Source of the DNA: JAWPMT01 sp965267435
GTDB taxonomy: Bacteria; Bacteroidota; Bacteroidia; Cytophagales; Cyclobacteriaceae
Direction: 5' to 3'
DNA length: 64,000 bases
Assembly: GCA_965267435.1 (NCBI GenBank)
Contig: OZ253960.1
Coordinates: forward strand, 1,178,001 to 1,242,000
Position 1 is the stretch's first letter, and every line of letters starts with the position of its first letter. Positions 43,908 to 53,003 of the stretch are shown here, in pieces. The notes beneath the pieces are model-generated. The model did not search any database. It saw only the letters and a program-made list of their open reading frames with translations, and had not been told where the DNA came from. The translations under genes were made by a program, and so were the position numbers.

Positions 43908-45131
43908 ATGAAAATTCTACAGCGAAATAAGAAACTACCTGTCACTGTGCTCAGCGGATTTTTGGGCGCCGGCAAAACAACACTACTCAATCACGTCCTG
44001 AATAATCGGGAAGGCTTGAAGGTGGCGGTGATCGTCAATGACATGAGTGAGGTCAATATTGACGAGAAGCTCGTCGCCAATGGGGCCAAGCTCTCCCGTA
44101 CAGATGAGAAGCTAGTTGAAATGAGTAACGGCTGCATCTGCTGCACCCTCAGGGAAGATCTCATGATCGAGGTAGAGAAGTTGGCGAAAATGAAGAAGTT
44201 CGACTACCTATTAATTGAGAGCACGGGAATCTCAGAGCCTATTCCGGTAGCGCAGACCTTCTCTTTTGAGACGGGTGATGAACTGTATGACCTGACACAA
44301 TTCAGCCAGCTGGACACGATGGTGACAGTGGTAGATGCGCTCAACTTCTTCAATGATTTTGGCAGCGCTGACACGATCCTGGATCGGAAGATGACGGACG
44401 ATGAGCAAGACGAAAGGTCCATCGTCAACCTTCTGACGGATCAGGTGGAGTTTGCCAATGTGATCCTACTGAATAAGTCGGATCTTGTCACCGAAGACCG
44501 ACTGGGCATACTGGAGGGGATGATCAAGAAACTCAACCCTACGGCGAGGATCATTCGTACTACCCACAGCAAAATTGATCCCAAAGAGATCCTGAATACT
44601 GGTCTTTTCGACTACGAGGAAGCCTCCCAGAGCGCAGGCTGGCTGAAAGAATTGGAACTAGCACAGAAGGGTATCGCACACAGTCCCGAAACTGAGGAGT
44701 ACGGCATTAGCTCATTCGTCTATCGGAACCCGAAGCCGTTCCACCCATTGCGATTTATGGATTACCTATCACAGGAATTTCCCACGACCATCATTCGTAG
44801 CAAGGGCATTTTCTGGCTGGGGTCTAGACCAGACAAAGCGCTCTTGTGGAGTCAGGCCGGAGGTTCGCTCAAAGCAGAGGAATACGGTCGGTGGTGGGCC
44901 AGTGTGCCCATGAGTCGCCGGGCAGCCAATCCAGCGTACATGGAGAATCAAAAAGAAATCCAGTCGAGGTGGGATAAGAAATGGGGCGACCGAATGAATG
45001 AACTTGTCTTTATTGGGCAAGACATGGACAAAGAAAAGATCACCGAGGACCTCGACGATTGCCTGCTGAGAGACTACGAAATCATCACGATGGAGTCTGG
45101 CAAGCCATTGCATGACGACTGGCCATTGTAA
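43908..45131 (+). CDS. COG0523 (CobW/YciC-type) metal chaperone GTPase
   Basis: 407 residues. P-loop [14 protein letters not shown] (about 16-29), the conserved NDMSEVNID, the metal-binding [11 protein letters not shown] (C76-x-C78-C79), ESTGISEP (switch II), NKSDLV (base recognition), and a CobW C-terminal domain with [19 protein letters not shown] and AEEYGRWWA. The last two phrases are typical of the YciC/ZagA/ZigA subgroup, which delivers zinc to client enzymes when zinc is scarce. Its presence is the strongest single sign that the surrounding cluster is a zinc-limitation unit. Cytoplasmic. Confidence 0.92.
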   Translation: MKILQRNKKLPVTVLSGFLGAGKTTLLNHVLNNREGLKVAVIVNDMSEVNIDEKLVANGAKLSRTDEKLVEMSNGCICCTLREDLMIEVEKLAKMKKFDYLLIESTGISEPIPVAQTFSFETGDELYDLTQFSQLDTMVTVVDALNFFNDFGSADTILDRKMTDDEQDERSIVNLLTDQVEFANVILLNKSDLVTEDRLGILEGMIKKLNPTARIIRTTHSKIDPKEILNTGLFDYEEASQSAGWLKELELAQKGIAHSPETEEYGISSFVYRNPKPFHPLRFMDYLSQEFPTTIIRSKGIFWLGSRPDKALLWSQAGGSLKAEEYGRWWASVPMSRRAANPAYMENQKEIQSRWDKKWGDRMNELVFIGQDMDKEKITEDLDDCLLRDYEIITMESGKPLHDDWPL

Positions 45132-45169
45132 TTCATTCTCGCAAGACCTGAACCTCTTCAAAAACTACG

Positions 45170-45871
45170 ATGCTTGAAGCTAGCAACCTATCCAAAGACT
45201 ATGGTGGCCATCAGGCTTTGAAAGACCTCTCCCTAATCGTGAAGGAAGGAGAGGTGTTCTGCCTGCTTGGCGCCAATGGTGCAGGGAAGACGACGACGAT
45301 CAATCTCTTCCTCAATTTCATCAAGCCGACTACCGGTGAAGCTCGAATCAATGGTGTTTCAGTGGCAGAAGCGCCGATCCAGACGAAGAAGTATTTGGCG
45401 TACATTCCCGAGAACCTGATCCTGTATCCGGATCTGTCGGGCCTGGAGAACCTGTCGTATTTCTCAGCCTTAGCCGGGAAAAGCAGGACCCGAGACGAGA
45501 TGATCGATTTGCTCAGTCGCAGCGGACTGCAAGAACGCGCCATCACACAACGAGTGGCTGGCTACTCAAAGGGCATGAGACAAAAAGTCGGCATAGCCAT
45601 TGCACTCGCAAAAGAAGCAAAGGCGCTCCTGCTGGATGAACCCACCTCTGGATTGGATCCAAAGGCCAGCAATGAGTTTTCTGCTCTCCTTAAGCAACTC
45701 AGTGCTGACGGTGTGGCTGTACTCATGGCTACCCATGACCTCTTCAGAGCACAGGACACGGGAAGTCATATTGGTATTATGAAAGAGGGGCAGTTGCTAG
45801 AAAATATGTCTACCTCCGAAGTCAACCTGACGGAGTTAGAGAAGCTTTATCTACACCACATGAGCCACTGA
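45170..45871 (+). CDS. ABC transporter ATP-binding protein, module 2
   Basis: 233 residues. Walker A GANGAGKTT, YIPENLILYPDLSGLENL, signature YSKGMRQKVGIA, Walker B LLLDEPTSGLDP and MATHDLFRAQD. The signature and Walker B are identical to those of the ATPase at 36743, and the rest is closely alike, so the two arose by duplication. It starts 38 bases after the GTPase stop and 1 base separates it from the following permease. Confidence 0.95.
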   Translation: MLEASNLSKDYGGHQALKDLSLIVKEGEVFCLLGANGAGKTTTINLFLNFIKPTTGEARINGVSVAEAPIQTKKYLAYIPENLILYPDLSGLENLSYFSALAGKSRTRDEMIDLLSRSGLQERAITQRVAGYSKGMRQKVGIAIALAKEAKALLLDEPTSGLDPKASNEFSALLKQLSADGVAVLMATHDLFRAQDTGSHIGIMKEGQLLENMSTSEVNLTELEKLYLHHMSH

Positions 45872-45872
45872 T

Positions 45873-47285
45873 ATGGTAGTACGCGTTGCCCGACACGAGC
45901 TCACAAGATTCTACCGCGACGGACGGTCGCGCAGTGTGTACCTGGTCGTCCTTGTCCTGCTAGCGTCGTCGTTGGTTTTGAGTTGGAGAGACTATGAGCT
46001 AGCCTACAAGCGATATGAAGCGAATGTCCGCGCCGCCAGGGCAAACTGGGAAGCACAGACCGAAAAGGATCCGCATGATGCCGCTCATGATGGCACCTAT
46101 GTGATCAAGCCCATCCATCCATTGTCCTTACTCGATGTCGGACTTAGGCCCTTCTCGGGTCAGGTTGTCCACTTGAGCGCTCACCAACGCAAGCTCGGGA
46201 GCCTGCACGAGTCGAAGGATCGGTCAGGTATGTTTCGGTTTGGCACGATGACACCCACTTTTGTTTTGACCTATGTCCTTCCGTTATTGCTCATTTTCAT
46301 TGGTTATCAGACGGTCACCGAGGAGCGGGAGCGGCAGACGATCAAAATGCTTCTTGTGCAGGGTATCCCACCCCATTATCTCCTTTTCGGCAAGTGGTTG
46401 GCACTTCTTCTCATTATGGTACCACTGTGGCTTCTTTTTTTCGCAGGAGCCGGTATCGCTCAGGCGATGACGACGAAGGTTGTGGCTATCTCTGGTCTTG
46501 AGTGGGTCGCTATGGCGGGTATCTATTTTTTCTATTACCTCATTTTTATCAACCTGATCGTGTGGGTTTCTGCCAGGGCCAAATCATCCGGCTACTCATT
46601 GACGGTACTGCTCACGCTATGGATAGTGATTACGCTGATTGTGCCGAAGGTATCAACCAACCTCGCTGGGGTCCTTTATCCGTTTCCCACTCTTCAGACC
46701 TTCCGAGACGACATCAACGAGGATCAGGTAAACGGCCTGAATGGCCACAACTTCTGGAATGAAGCAGCGCAGGACTTCCAACAGCAGGTACTTGATGAAT
46801 ACGGCGTCGAGACAGTCGAGGATTTGCCCATTGCCTATGGCGGCCTCTTGCTTGCCGAAGGAGAGAAATACGAATCAGAGATCTACACCAAACACTTCGA
46901 CTTGCTACAGGCTCAGTATGAACAGCAAAGAAAGGTCTATCGTTGGTGCAGTGTGCTTTCGCCCTTGATCCCCGTGAGATTTACTGCGATGGCGCTGGCC
47001 CGCACGGACTACGGGTTCCTCTGGCATTTTGAAGATGAGGCTGAGGAATATCGGGTTGTTTTGAACACGGCATTGAACATGAACATTGCCGAGAATGCCA
47101 AGGGTGTAGATCAGTACCTGGCCGACGCCAAGCTATGGTCAACCATGCCTGTGTTTGAGTACCAATGGCAATCAGGGGAAACCGTGACCCGTGCTTATGG
47201 TGCGGAAGTCGGAGTGATTGTTTTGTGGGCGTCGCTCAGCTTTCTGGGTTTCTTCTATTTGAACCCTAAGATCAAGGCCCTATGA
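45873..47285 (+). CDS. ABC-2-type permease (DUF3526-like), module 2, first subunit
   Basis: 470 residues. Parallel to the protein at 37449: N-terminal helix (VYLVVLVLLASSLVLSW), periplasmic WEAQTEKDPHDAAHDGTYV and KPIHPLSLLDVGLRPFSG, then YVLPLLLIFIGYQTVTEERERQT, and the second periplasmic segment DEYGVETVEDLPIAYGG. Sharing of the DAAH and YGVETxEDLP landmarks shows common descent, although the two copies are well diverged. Overlaps the next gene by ATGA. Confidence 0.9.
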   Translation: MVVRVARHELTRFYRDGRSRSVYLVVLVLLASSLVLSWRDYELAYKRYEANVRAARANWEAQTEKDPHDAAHDGTYVIKPIHPLSLLDVGLRPFSGQVVHLSAHQRKLGSLHESKDRSGMFRFGTMTPTFVLTYVLPLLLIFIGYQTVTEERERQTIKMLLVQGIPPHYLLFGKWLALLLIMVPLWLLFFAGAGIAQAMTTKVVAISGLEWVAMAGIYFFYYLIFINLIVWVSARAKSSGYSLTVLLTLWIVITLIVPKVSTNLAGVLYPFPTLQTFRDDINEDQVNGLNGHNFWNEAAQDFQQQVLDEYGVETVEDLPIAYGGLLLAEGEKYESEIYTKHFDLLQAQYEQQRKVYRWCSVLSPLIPVRFTAMALARTDYGFLWHFEDEAEEYRVVLNTALNMNIAENAKGVDQYLADAKLWSTMPVFEYQWQSGETVTRAYGAEVGVIVLWASLSFLGFFYLNPKIKAL

Positions 47286-48721
47286 GTCAGCGCTACAGAG
47301 AATTGGTCAGACTGGAGCTACTGCAGCTCATGAGAAACAGGACGCACATGGGCCTGATTGGGATACTGCTTCTTCTTATGACTGCCGCCACGTGGAATAC
47401 TTCCAGGTATTTGGATTCGAAAAAGGCTGAGGTCGAAAGGCAGACGACCATTGTGGAATCGAATGACCAACAGCTGGTTGCTCAGATCGACTCACTCAAC
47501 CAGGGGCTGGCCACCTATGAGACCAGCTACACACTACCCACGAACGGCGTCAGACTCACCTACAACAATCACCGGGTGACAACCCTTCCATTTTCGCCAC
47601 TGTCAGTGATAGCTATGGGGCAAGGAGATCTGCAAAGCAACTACAAGAAGATTGTCCTCTATTTCGATACCTCTTATGAGATGTCCTCCGAGGAATTGGT
47701 CAGCCCTTTGGAGCAACTCTTCGGACAACTGGACCTCGCCTTTATATGGACGTATCTATTGCCTCTCATTATTTTGCTGGTATCCTTCAACCTGCTGTCT
47801 CTGGAAAGAGAAACAGGTAGGCTGCGTTTGATTGCGTCGCAACCCACATCGATTGGCTATTGGCTGTTGATCCGAATGGGGCTGCGATTCCTTGTCATCT
47901 TTGTTTGCATTTCTATTGGGACGCTGCTCCTCCTTGGCTTCTTCGGTACTGAAGCATTTGCATCCATCGCCGCCATAGGGCAATTGCTGGCGATTCTCTT
48001 TTGCTACTGTGCTTTCTGGTTTACGCTTAGCTTCCTGATCAATCTGGCTGGATATTCATCGGGTAATTCACTGATCATTTTGACAAGTACCTGGGTTTTT
48101 CTCGTGTTCCTTTTGCCCTCAATAGTCAACCAGGCGGGGAACGAATTACATCCCATCCCGTCTCGACTCGAGGTCGTGAACAATCATCAAGCCAAGTACA
48201 ACGAGATGGAGGGTAACCTGGACACCGAGCTACTCGGTCTATTTGAGTCGCATCCCGATTGGCAATCAGATGATCCTGTCACTAAGGACATGACCAATTC
48301 CACAGGTTGGAACATCAACTACCTCGCGAAGCAATACATCGCACAGATCAAGCACCAGCCCTTTGCAGAGAAATATGAAGCCCAGGTAGACGCGCGTAAT
48401 GCCTGGATGCAGCAATTGCGTTTTCTTTCCCCAGCGCTCGTACTGAAAAACTCCCTTACCCACCTGGCAGGGACATCGGGTATGCATTATCGCAGCTTTC
48501 TTCGGCAGTCTGTTGAATATGCTCAGGGGTATCGGGCATTCGTTTTTGGCGGGCTCTTCAATAACCATGCTTTCACTTCTCATGAGATCAAAAACCTGCC
48601 GCGGTTCACATATGACAGGGACCGCGTTCCACGGTCATATTCTAAAGACTTTGTTGTGCTGATGATGTATCTGATGGTCGTTTTGACCGGATGCTGGATC
48701 ATACTGAAAATCAAAACTTGA
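47282..48721 (+). CDS. ABC-2-type permease (DUF3526-like), module 2, second subunit
   Basis: 479 residues. N-terminal helix (MGLIGILLLLMTAATWN), a periplasmic part with TYNNHRVTTLPFSPLSVIAMGQGDLQ (seen as LPFSPLSVIAMGQGDLQ), then WTYLLPLIILLVSFNLLSLERETGR with the ABC-2 mark, and further helices to the C-terminus. Counterpart of the 38870 product. Its stop is 40 bases before the TonB receptor gene. Confidence 0.9.
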   Translation: MSQRYRELVRLELLQLMRNRTHMGLIGILLLLMTAATWNTSRYLDSKKAEVERQTTIVESNDQQLVAQIDSLNQGLATYETSYTLPTNGVRLTYNNHRVTTLPFSPLSVIAMGQGDLQSNYKKIVLYFDTSYEMSSEELVSPLEQLFGQLDLAFIWTYLLPLIILLVSFNLLSLERETGRLRLIASQPTSIGYWLLIRMGLRFLVIFVCISIGTLLLLGFFGTEAFASIAAIGQLLAILFCYCAFWFTLSFLINLAGYSSGNSLIILTSTWVFLVFLLPSIVNQAGNELHPIPSRLEVVNNHQAKYNEMEGNLDTELLGLFESHPDWQSDDPVTKDMTNSTGWNINYLAKQYIAQIKHQPFAEKYEAQVDARNAWMQQLRFLSPALVLKNSLTHLAGTSGMHYRSFLRQSVEYAQGYRAFVFGGLFNNHAFTSHEIKNLPRFTYDRDRVPRSYSKDFVVLMMYLMVVLTGCWIILKIKT

Positions 48722-48761
48722 ATAACTGCCTACTAATCAAAAACCAAAACCAAAAAACACA

Positions 48762-51128
48762 ATGAAACGACTGAGAAACCACCTATGGATCATATTGTTC
48801 GCTTTTGCTTGTTCTGCCATCGCGCAGTCTAATTCGGGGATAGTCACCGGAACCGTGACAAACAATTCGGGAGAGCCGGAGGAAGGGGTACATATCTTCC
48901 TCACACAGACCTCCTACGGCACCAATACCGATGCTGCAGGTCGCTTTGAGATGAGTACGGTCGTCGCGGGAGACTATACTTTGGCGGTCTCGAAAGTAGG
49001 TTTTGAGCAACAGTTACTTTCTGTGACTGTCATCGCAGGAGAATCAAAGGAATTGAATATCGCCCTGGCAGAAGCGACATTCCATCTTGATGAAGTGGCC
49101 GTGTACGGGCAGGAGCGAAGAACGATCTATGCCACACGACTCAATGCACCTCTCAACCTGACGCCTTTGTCCGTAAATATCGTTTCCCGGGAATTGTTGA
49201 ATCAGCAACAAGCCATTTCCCTGGAAGATGCTTTGAGGAATGTCAGTGGTGTTTCCAAATTCGGATCCTATGGAGTTAGCGACAATATCAATATTCGCGG
49301 GTTCGATATCGGCCTTTCTGGGGGTGCTGAGAACTATCGTGTCAACGGTGTGATGCTACGAACACCCTACTCTGATTACGTCGAGGAAGTCCAGGTACTA
49401 AAGGGACCCGCTTCTATCCTCTATGGAGATGTGGAGCCTGGTGGTATCATCAATTACGTAACCAAAAAGCCCAAGGGATATGATCATGGCTCTTTTGAAA
49501 TGAAAGTGGGAGACTATGGACTGTACCGGCCATCGATAGATATTGGAGGTACGCTTGGTGATCGGCTGAGTTACCGTCTCAATGCGGTTTACGAAACTTC
49601 CGAAAGCTTTCGAGATGATGTCACCAGCGAGCAGTTCATGATCGCCCCAAGCCTTACATGGCAGATCGGAGATCAGACTTCCATCAATGTCGAGGGGCTT
49701 ATGATGAACAATGAAGTAACGATTGACTGGGGAATGCCAGTGGGACTGCCATTGGAGCGAGCGGAGGAGTTGGATCCTTCTAACTTTTATGGCTATCCTG
49801 ATGGGACTTCTGAAGGTGGCAACAACATGATCTCGGCCACCTTCGAGCATAATTTCGGCGATTGGCAGATAAGAAATGTCCTGGCCCTCTCCAATCAAAG
49901 GAGGCTCCTGCATGATGTGTACCCGATCTACAATTCCACAACCGACAGCGTGGAGTATGCTTTCGGTGACTACCGCGAGCTAAGCAGGACCAATACTTTT
50001 TCTAACTTCCTGGACGTCACAGGTATGGTGATGACCGGTTCGGTGCGACACAGGCTCATGGCCTCATTGGATGTGTCGAGTGTATCCAGACCGGTTGCCT
50101 GGAACTTTGTGTGGCCCATCCCTCTCAGTACGTCACTCACCAATCCAGAATGGCAAAATACAGCGCTCAGTTCGACCCCCATTTTGGACGATGATGAGCT
50201 GCCATTCACCAATCGGTTCGGCTTCAATGTGCAAGACTTGATCTCTCTCTTTGATGACAAACTCAATATTCTCCTGGGGGGAAGGTTCAGCCAGTTTACC
50301 AATGGCACCAGCTTTCGAGGGAATGCGGACGAGCCGGATGACTATGAGGACACGGAAGAGTCTCGGTTCACTCCCCGGGTAGGATTGACCTACGAGATCA
50401 TTGACGGGACAACCGTCTATGGAAGCTACGCAGAGTCCTTTAGTTCCGTGGCTCCCCAACCTGGAAGAGGTTTGGATGAGCCAGAGCCCCTTCTGGGAGA
50501 TCAAATTGAGTTTGGCGTAAAGCAGTCTCTTTTCGACGAGCGGCTGGGCATTACCGTCTCGTACTTTGATCTCAATCGGAAGAATGTCCTTCAATTTGAG
50601 ATCATCGATCCAAACGGCAGTATATCAGATCCCGATAATTTCCGCGCCAATCAATCAGCGGAGCACTCCAGCCAGGGAGTGGAAGTCGATATCAATGGGA
50701 AGCTGATGCCCAATTGGCAGATATTCACCGGATTTTCCTACTTCAAGACAGAGGTGATAGACGAAGTCGTCCAGAGTGGTGACTCGGAGCCTGTGGACTT
50801 CTCCGGCTTGGAGCTACCCAATAACCCAAATACCAAACTTAGTATCTGGAGCAGCTACACCTTAACCCAGGGCCTGCCGGGTTTATCCGTGGGATTGGGA
50901 GCATTTTATCAGAGCGAAATGTTTGGGGATCGTCTCAATACCGAGGAGAACATCATTGATGGCTTCACCCGGATCGATGCAATGGTGAGCTACGAGTACA
51001 AGCACCTTAAGCTGCAGGTGAACGTGCAAAACCTCAACGATGTGGAGACCTTTCAGCGATCCATTTTTGGGTCATTCGTACCACAGGTCCCCAGGAGAGT
51101 CCTCGGTTCTTTAGCCATTCGATTCTAA
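48762..51128 (+). CDS. TonB-dependent receptor, siderophore/metallophore type
   Basis: 788 residues. A signal peptide (LWIILFAFACSAIAQ) precedes a carboxypeptidase-like regulatory domain (GTVTNNSGEPEEGVHIFLT). The plug has LSVNIVSRELLNQQQA, LEDALRNVSGVSKFG, DNINIRGFDIGLSGG and VEVLKGPASILYGDVEPGGIINYVTK (read as LKGPASILYG and EPGGIINYVTKKP), and a 22-strand barrel ends in FVPQVPRRVLGSLAIRF with the terminal phenylalanine. The plug is that of siderophore receptors, but the zinc-type context suggests a zinc or metallophore ligand. Outer membrane. Confidence 0.93.
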   Translation: MKRLRNHLWIILFAFACSAIAQSNSGIVTGTVTNNSGEPEEGVHIFLTQTSYGTNTDAAGRFEMSTVVAGDYTLAVSKVGFEQQLLSVTVIAGESKELNIALAEATFHLDEVAVYGQERRTIYATRLNAPLNLTPLSVNIVSRELLNQQQAISLEDALRNVSGVSKFGSYGVSDNINIRGFDIGLSGGAENYRVNGVMLRTPYSDYVEEVQVLKGPASILYGDVEPGGIINYVTKKPKGYDHGSFEMKVGDYGLYRPSIDIGGTLGDRLSYRLNAVYETSESFRDDVTSEQFMIAPSLTWQIGDQTSINVEGLMMNNEVTIDWGMPVGLPLERAEELDPSNFYGYPDGTSEGGNNMISATFEHNFGDWQIRNVLALSNQRRLLHDVYPIYNSTTDSVEYAFGDYRELSRTNTFSNFLDVTGMVMTGSVRHRLMASLDVSSVSRPVAWNFVWPIPLSTSLTNPEWQNTALSSTPILDDDELPFTNRFGFNVQDLISLFDDKLNILLGGRFSQFTNGTSFRGNADEPDDYEDTEESRFTPRVGLTYEIIDGTTVYGSYAESFSSVAPQPGRGLDEPEPLLGDQIEFGVKQSLFDERLGITVSYFDLNRKNVLQFEIIDPNGSISDPDNFRANQSAEHSSQGVEVDINGKLMPNWQIFTGFSYFKTEVIDEVVQSGDSEPVDFSGLELPNNPNTKLSIWSSYTLTQGLPGLSVGLGAFYQSEMFGDRLNTEENIIDGFTRIDAMVSYEYKHLKLQVNVQNLNDVETFQRSIFGSFVPQVPRRVLGSLAIRF

Positions 51129-51138
51129 TCCAACGTTC

Positions 51139-51792
51139 ATGAACCTAACCGCGCTATCCTTTCCGCTCCGACGGTCACAAGCACCGAAAAAGATTCTCAG
51201 CGAAAGTTGGGAAGACCGTGAGGAGATCCTGCGACCTGATGTCAACCTTTTCTGTTGGCAAAGGCCATGTCCCCTGAGTACAGTGGAGTTTCTGGAGCAA
51301 CTGGTAGATCGTGATCCTGTGCCACTTAGGCGCCACGTAGACCATCACAGCCTTAAGGAAACAATTGCTGGTTGTCGGGGAGATTGGGATAGCGCGGGAA
51401 GGGGAGAGGCCTTCTGGCAGGACGTGGAGAACGTGACCAGTGACTTTTTGGACTTCGCCAAGGGGAAGCGAGGCACGTTGCATCTGCGGTTGATCGATGA
51501 TGACGCCTGCACCAAATTTCACACAGATGGCTATGCTTTGCGGCTTTTCTGCACGTACCATGGCCCTGGCACCGAATGGCTCCCAGAAAACGCGGTCAAG
51601 CGTTCAGCACTGGGCGGATCGAACGAGGAGATCGTTAAGGATAGGACTCAGATCCAGCAAATGGACAGGTATCACGTTGGCATCTTGAAGGGCGGGTTAC
51701 CAGCGCAAAAGGGGACCAATGGAATTGTACATCGATCGCCTGCTATTTCGGAAACAGGTAAAAAACGAATTATTCTCAGGATAGATATATGA
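51139..51792 (+). CDS. DUF1826 protein, possible Fe(II)/2OG-type oxygenase fold
   Basis: 217 residues. DUF1826 hallmarks are CTKFHTDGYALRLFCTYHGPG and VGILKGGLPA with GIVHRSP. The layout FHTD (H128, D130), then H198 in IVHRSP and basic residues at R210/R214, mimics the HxD...H...R pattern of Fe(II)/2-oxoglutarate oxygenases; this is my inference. DUF1826 genes are repeatedly found next to COG0523 GTPases in zinc regulons. Ten bases after the receptor; its stop overlaps the next start by ATGA. Cytoplasmic. Confidence 0.88.
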   Translation: MNLTALSFPLRRSQAPKKILSESWEDREEILRPDVNLFCWQRPCPLSTVEFLEQLVDRDPVPLRRHVDHHSLKETIAGCRGDWDSAGRGEAFWQDVENVTSDFLDFAKGKRGTLHLRLIDDDACTKFHTDGYALRLFCTYHGPGTEWLPENAVKRSALGGSNEEIVKDRTQIQQMDRYHVGILKGGLPAQKGTNGIVHRSPAISETGKKRIILRIDI

Positions 51793-53003
51793 GTACGGAT
51801 AGAAGGAATTTCATTCGCAAGACTGTTGCGGGTCTTGCCACTTTGCCGCTAGCGCCGAGCTTAATGGCAAATGGCATGTTAGGAACCAAGGCAAGCTTCG
51901 AAAGCAAACCCTGGATCGAATTGTCAAAGTCTGCCTACCTGCACAATGCCAGCATGATCAGCCGAATGGCAGGAGGAAAGCCAATTGTGGCAGTCCTGAA
52001 AAACAATGCGTACGGCCTTGGAGAGGTCGAGGTCGCACAGGCCCTGGATCCATCGGAGCATATCTTTGGCATAGCCGTAGTCAAGGATGAGAGCGCTATC
52101 GCCATGCGCGCTGCAGGAGTAACCAAGCCCATTCTACTGATGGGGGACTTCGACAGTAGTCTCTTTGCGCAATTGACGCAGGATGAAGTGACCCTGGCGG
52201 TTCATAGTCAATCTTCATTTGACAAGATCAGGGAGCTCGCCTACACGGCCAGTAGTCGGTTGAAGGTGGCTTTGTACATTGACACTGGGCTGGGTAGAAT
52301 GGGTATTCCATGGTCCGAGGTTGTCGACCTTGCGCAACAGGTATCGAGGGTCCCATATCTCACAATCGAACAGACCTTCTCAACACTCACAACGCCTCGG
52401 GACTTCGCTCAGGAGCAGATGGTCCGATTTGATCAGATTACCAGCGAATTGGAAGAAAAGGGGATCCCAGTTGGCCTGAAGCACCTGGCGCCTTCGTTTT
52501 CTTTGTTGGACCTTCCTAACTCACATCAGGATGCCGTGAGGCCGGGTATTCTAATCCACGGTTCCTTCCCGCTGGCGAAAATGGCCGAGGCGGAGCAATA
52601 TCCACTGCAGGTCCCGTATCGCCTCAAAGCCCCGGTCATTCGATTGGAGCAACTGAAAGCTGGGGATACCATCGGCTTTTCGCGATTCTACAAAGTGGAG
52701 CAGGACGAATGGATAGCAACACTACCCATTGGATGGGCCGATGGTTATTACAGCGGCGCTGAGAATGGTGCGAAGGTCCTGCTGGGAGATAGGCTGTACA
52801 CCGTCGTAAATGTCAATGCCAGCCATGCCAACATTTCTCTCGGATCGACAACCGATATAGAGGTGGGCGACATAGCCACGCTTATTGGTCCTGAGAGACC
52901 GGAGATCACACCGGAAGGATTTGGTAAGCTCGCTGGTGGGCACAATTACCTCCAGATCAACTACAAGGAGTCCCTAACCAAGCACGTTCATGAGAGCTTT
53001 TAA
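51789..53003 (+). CDS. Tat-exported alanine-racemase-like PLP protein, catalytic Tyr replaced
   Basis: 404 residues. MSTDRRNFIRKTVAGLATLPLAP is a twin-arginine signal (RRNFIRK). PLP-binding features of alanine racemase are kept: VLKNNAYGLG with K71 (Schiff-base lysine), IDTGLGRMG with R170, and VRPGILIHG with R251. The second catalytic base is missing: TIGFSRFYK has F297 where Geobacillus Alr has Tyr265 (VSYGATY), and the RICMDQCM loop is VNASHANI. The racemisation chemistry is therefore doubtful. It may bind PLP or an amino acid, or do another reaction. Its ATG overlaps the DUF1826 stop, and its last 14 bases overlap the next gene. Periplasmic. Confidence 0.82.
   Translation: MSTDRRNFIRKTVAGLATLPLAPSLMANGMLGTKASFESKPWIELSKSAYLHNASMISRMAGGKPIVAVLKNNAYGLGEVEVAQALDPSEHIFGIAVVKDESAIAMRAAGVTKPILLMGDFDSSLFAQLTQDEVTLAVHSQSSFDKIRELAYTASSRLKVALYIDTGLGRMGIPWSEVVDLAQQVSRVPYLTIEQTFSTLTTPRDFAQEQMVRFDQITSELEEKGIPVGLKHLAPSFSLLDLPNSHQDAVRPGILIHGSFPLAKMAEAEQYPLQVPYRLKAPVIRLEQLKAGDTIGFSRFYKVEQDEWIATLPIGWADGYYSGAENGAKVLLGDRLYTVVNVNASHANISLGSTTDIEVGDIATLIGPERPEITPEGFGKLAGGHNYLQINYKESLTKHVHESF

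Noticed and set aside
41440..45131. Cobalamin biosynthesis role for the CobW-like gene
   Set aside because: No cobalamin gene is near; the CICC motif with the YciC-like C-terminal phrases and the neighbours fit metal allocation instead.
35250..53003. Reading the cluster as a metallophore biosynthesis operon (racemase plus aspartoacylase-like enzyme)
   Set aside because: No nicotianamine-synthase-like, opine-dehydrogenase or NRPS gene is present, and the racemase-like protein lacks a catalytic residue. Uptake and allocation are a safer reading.
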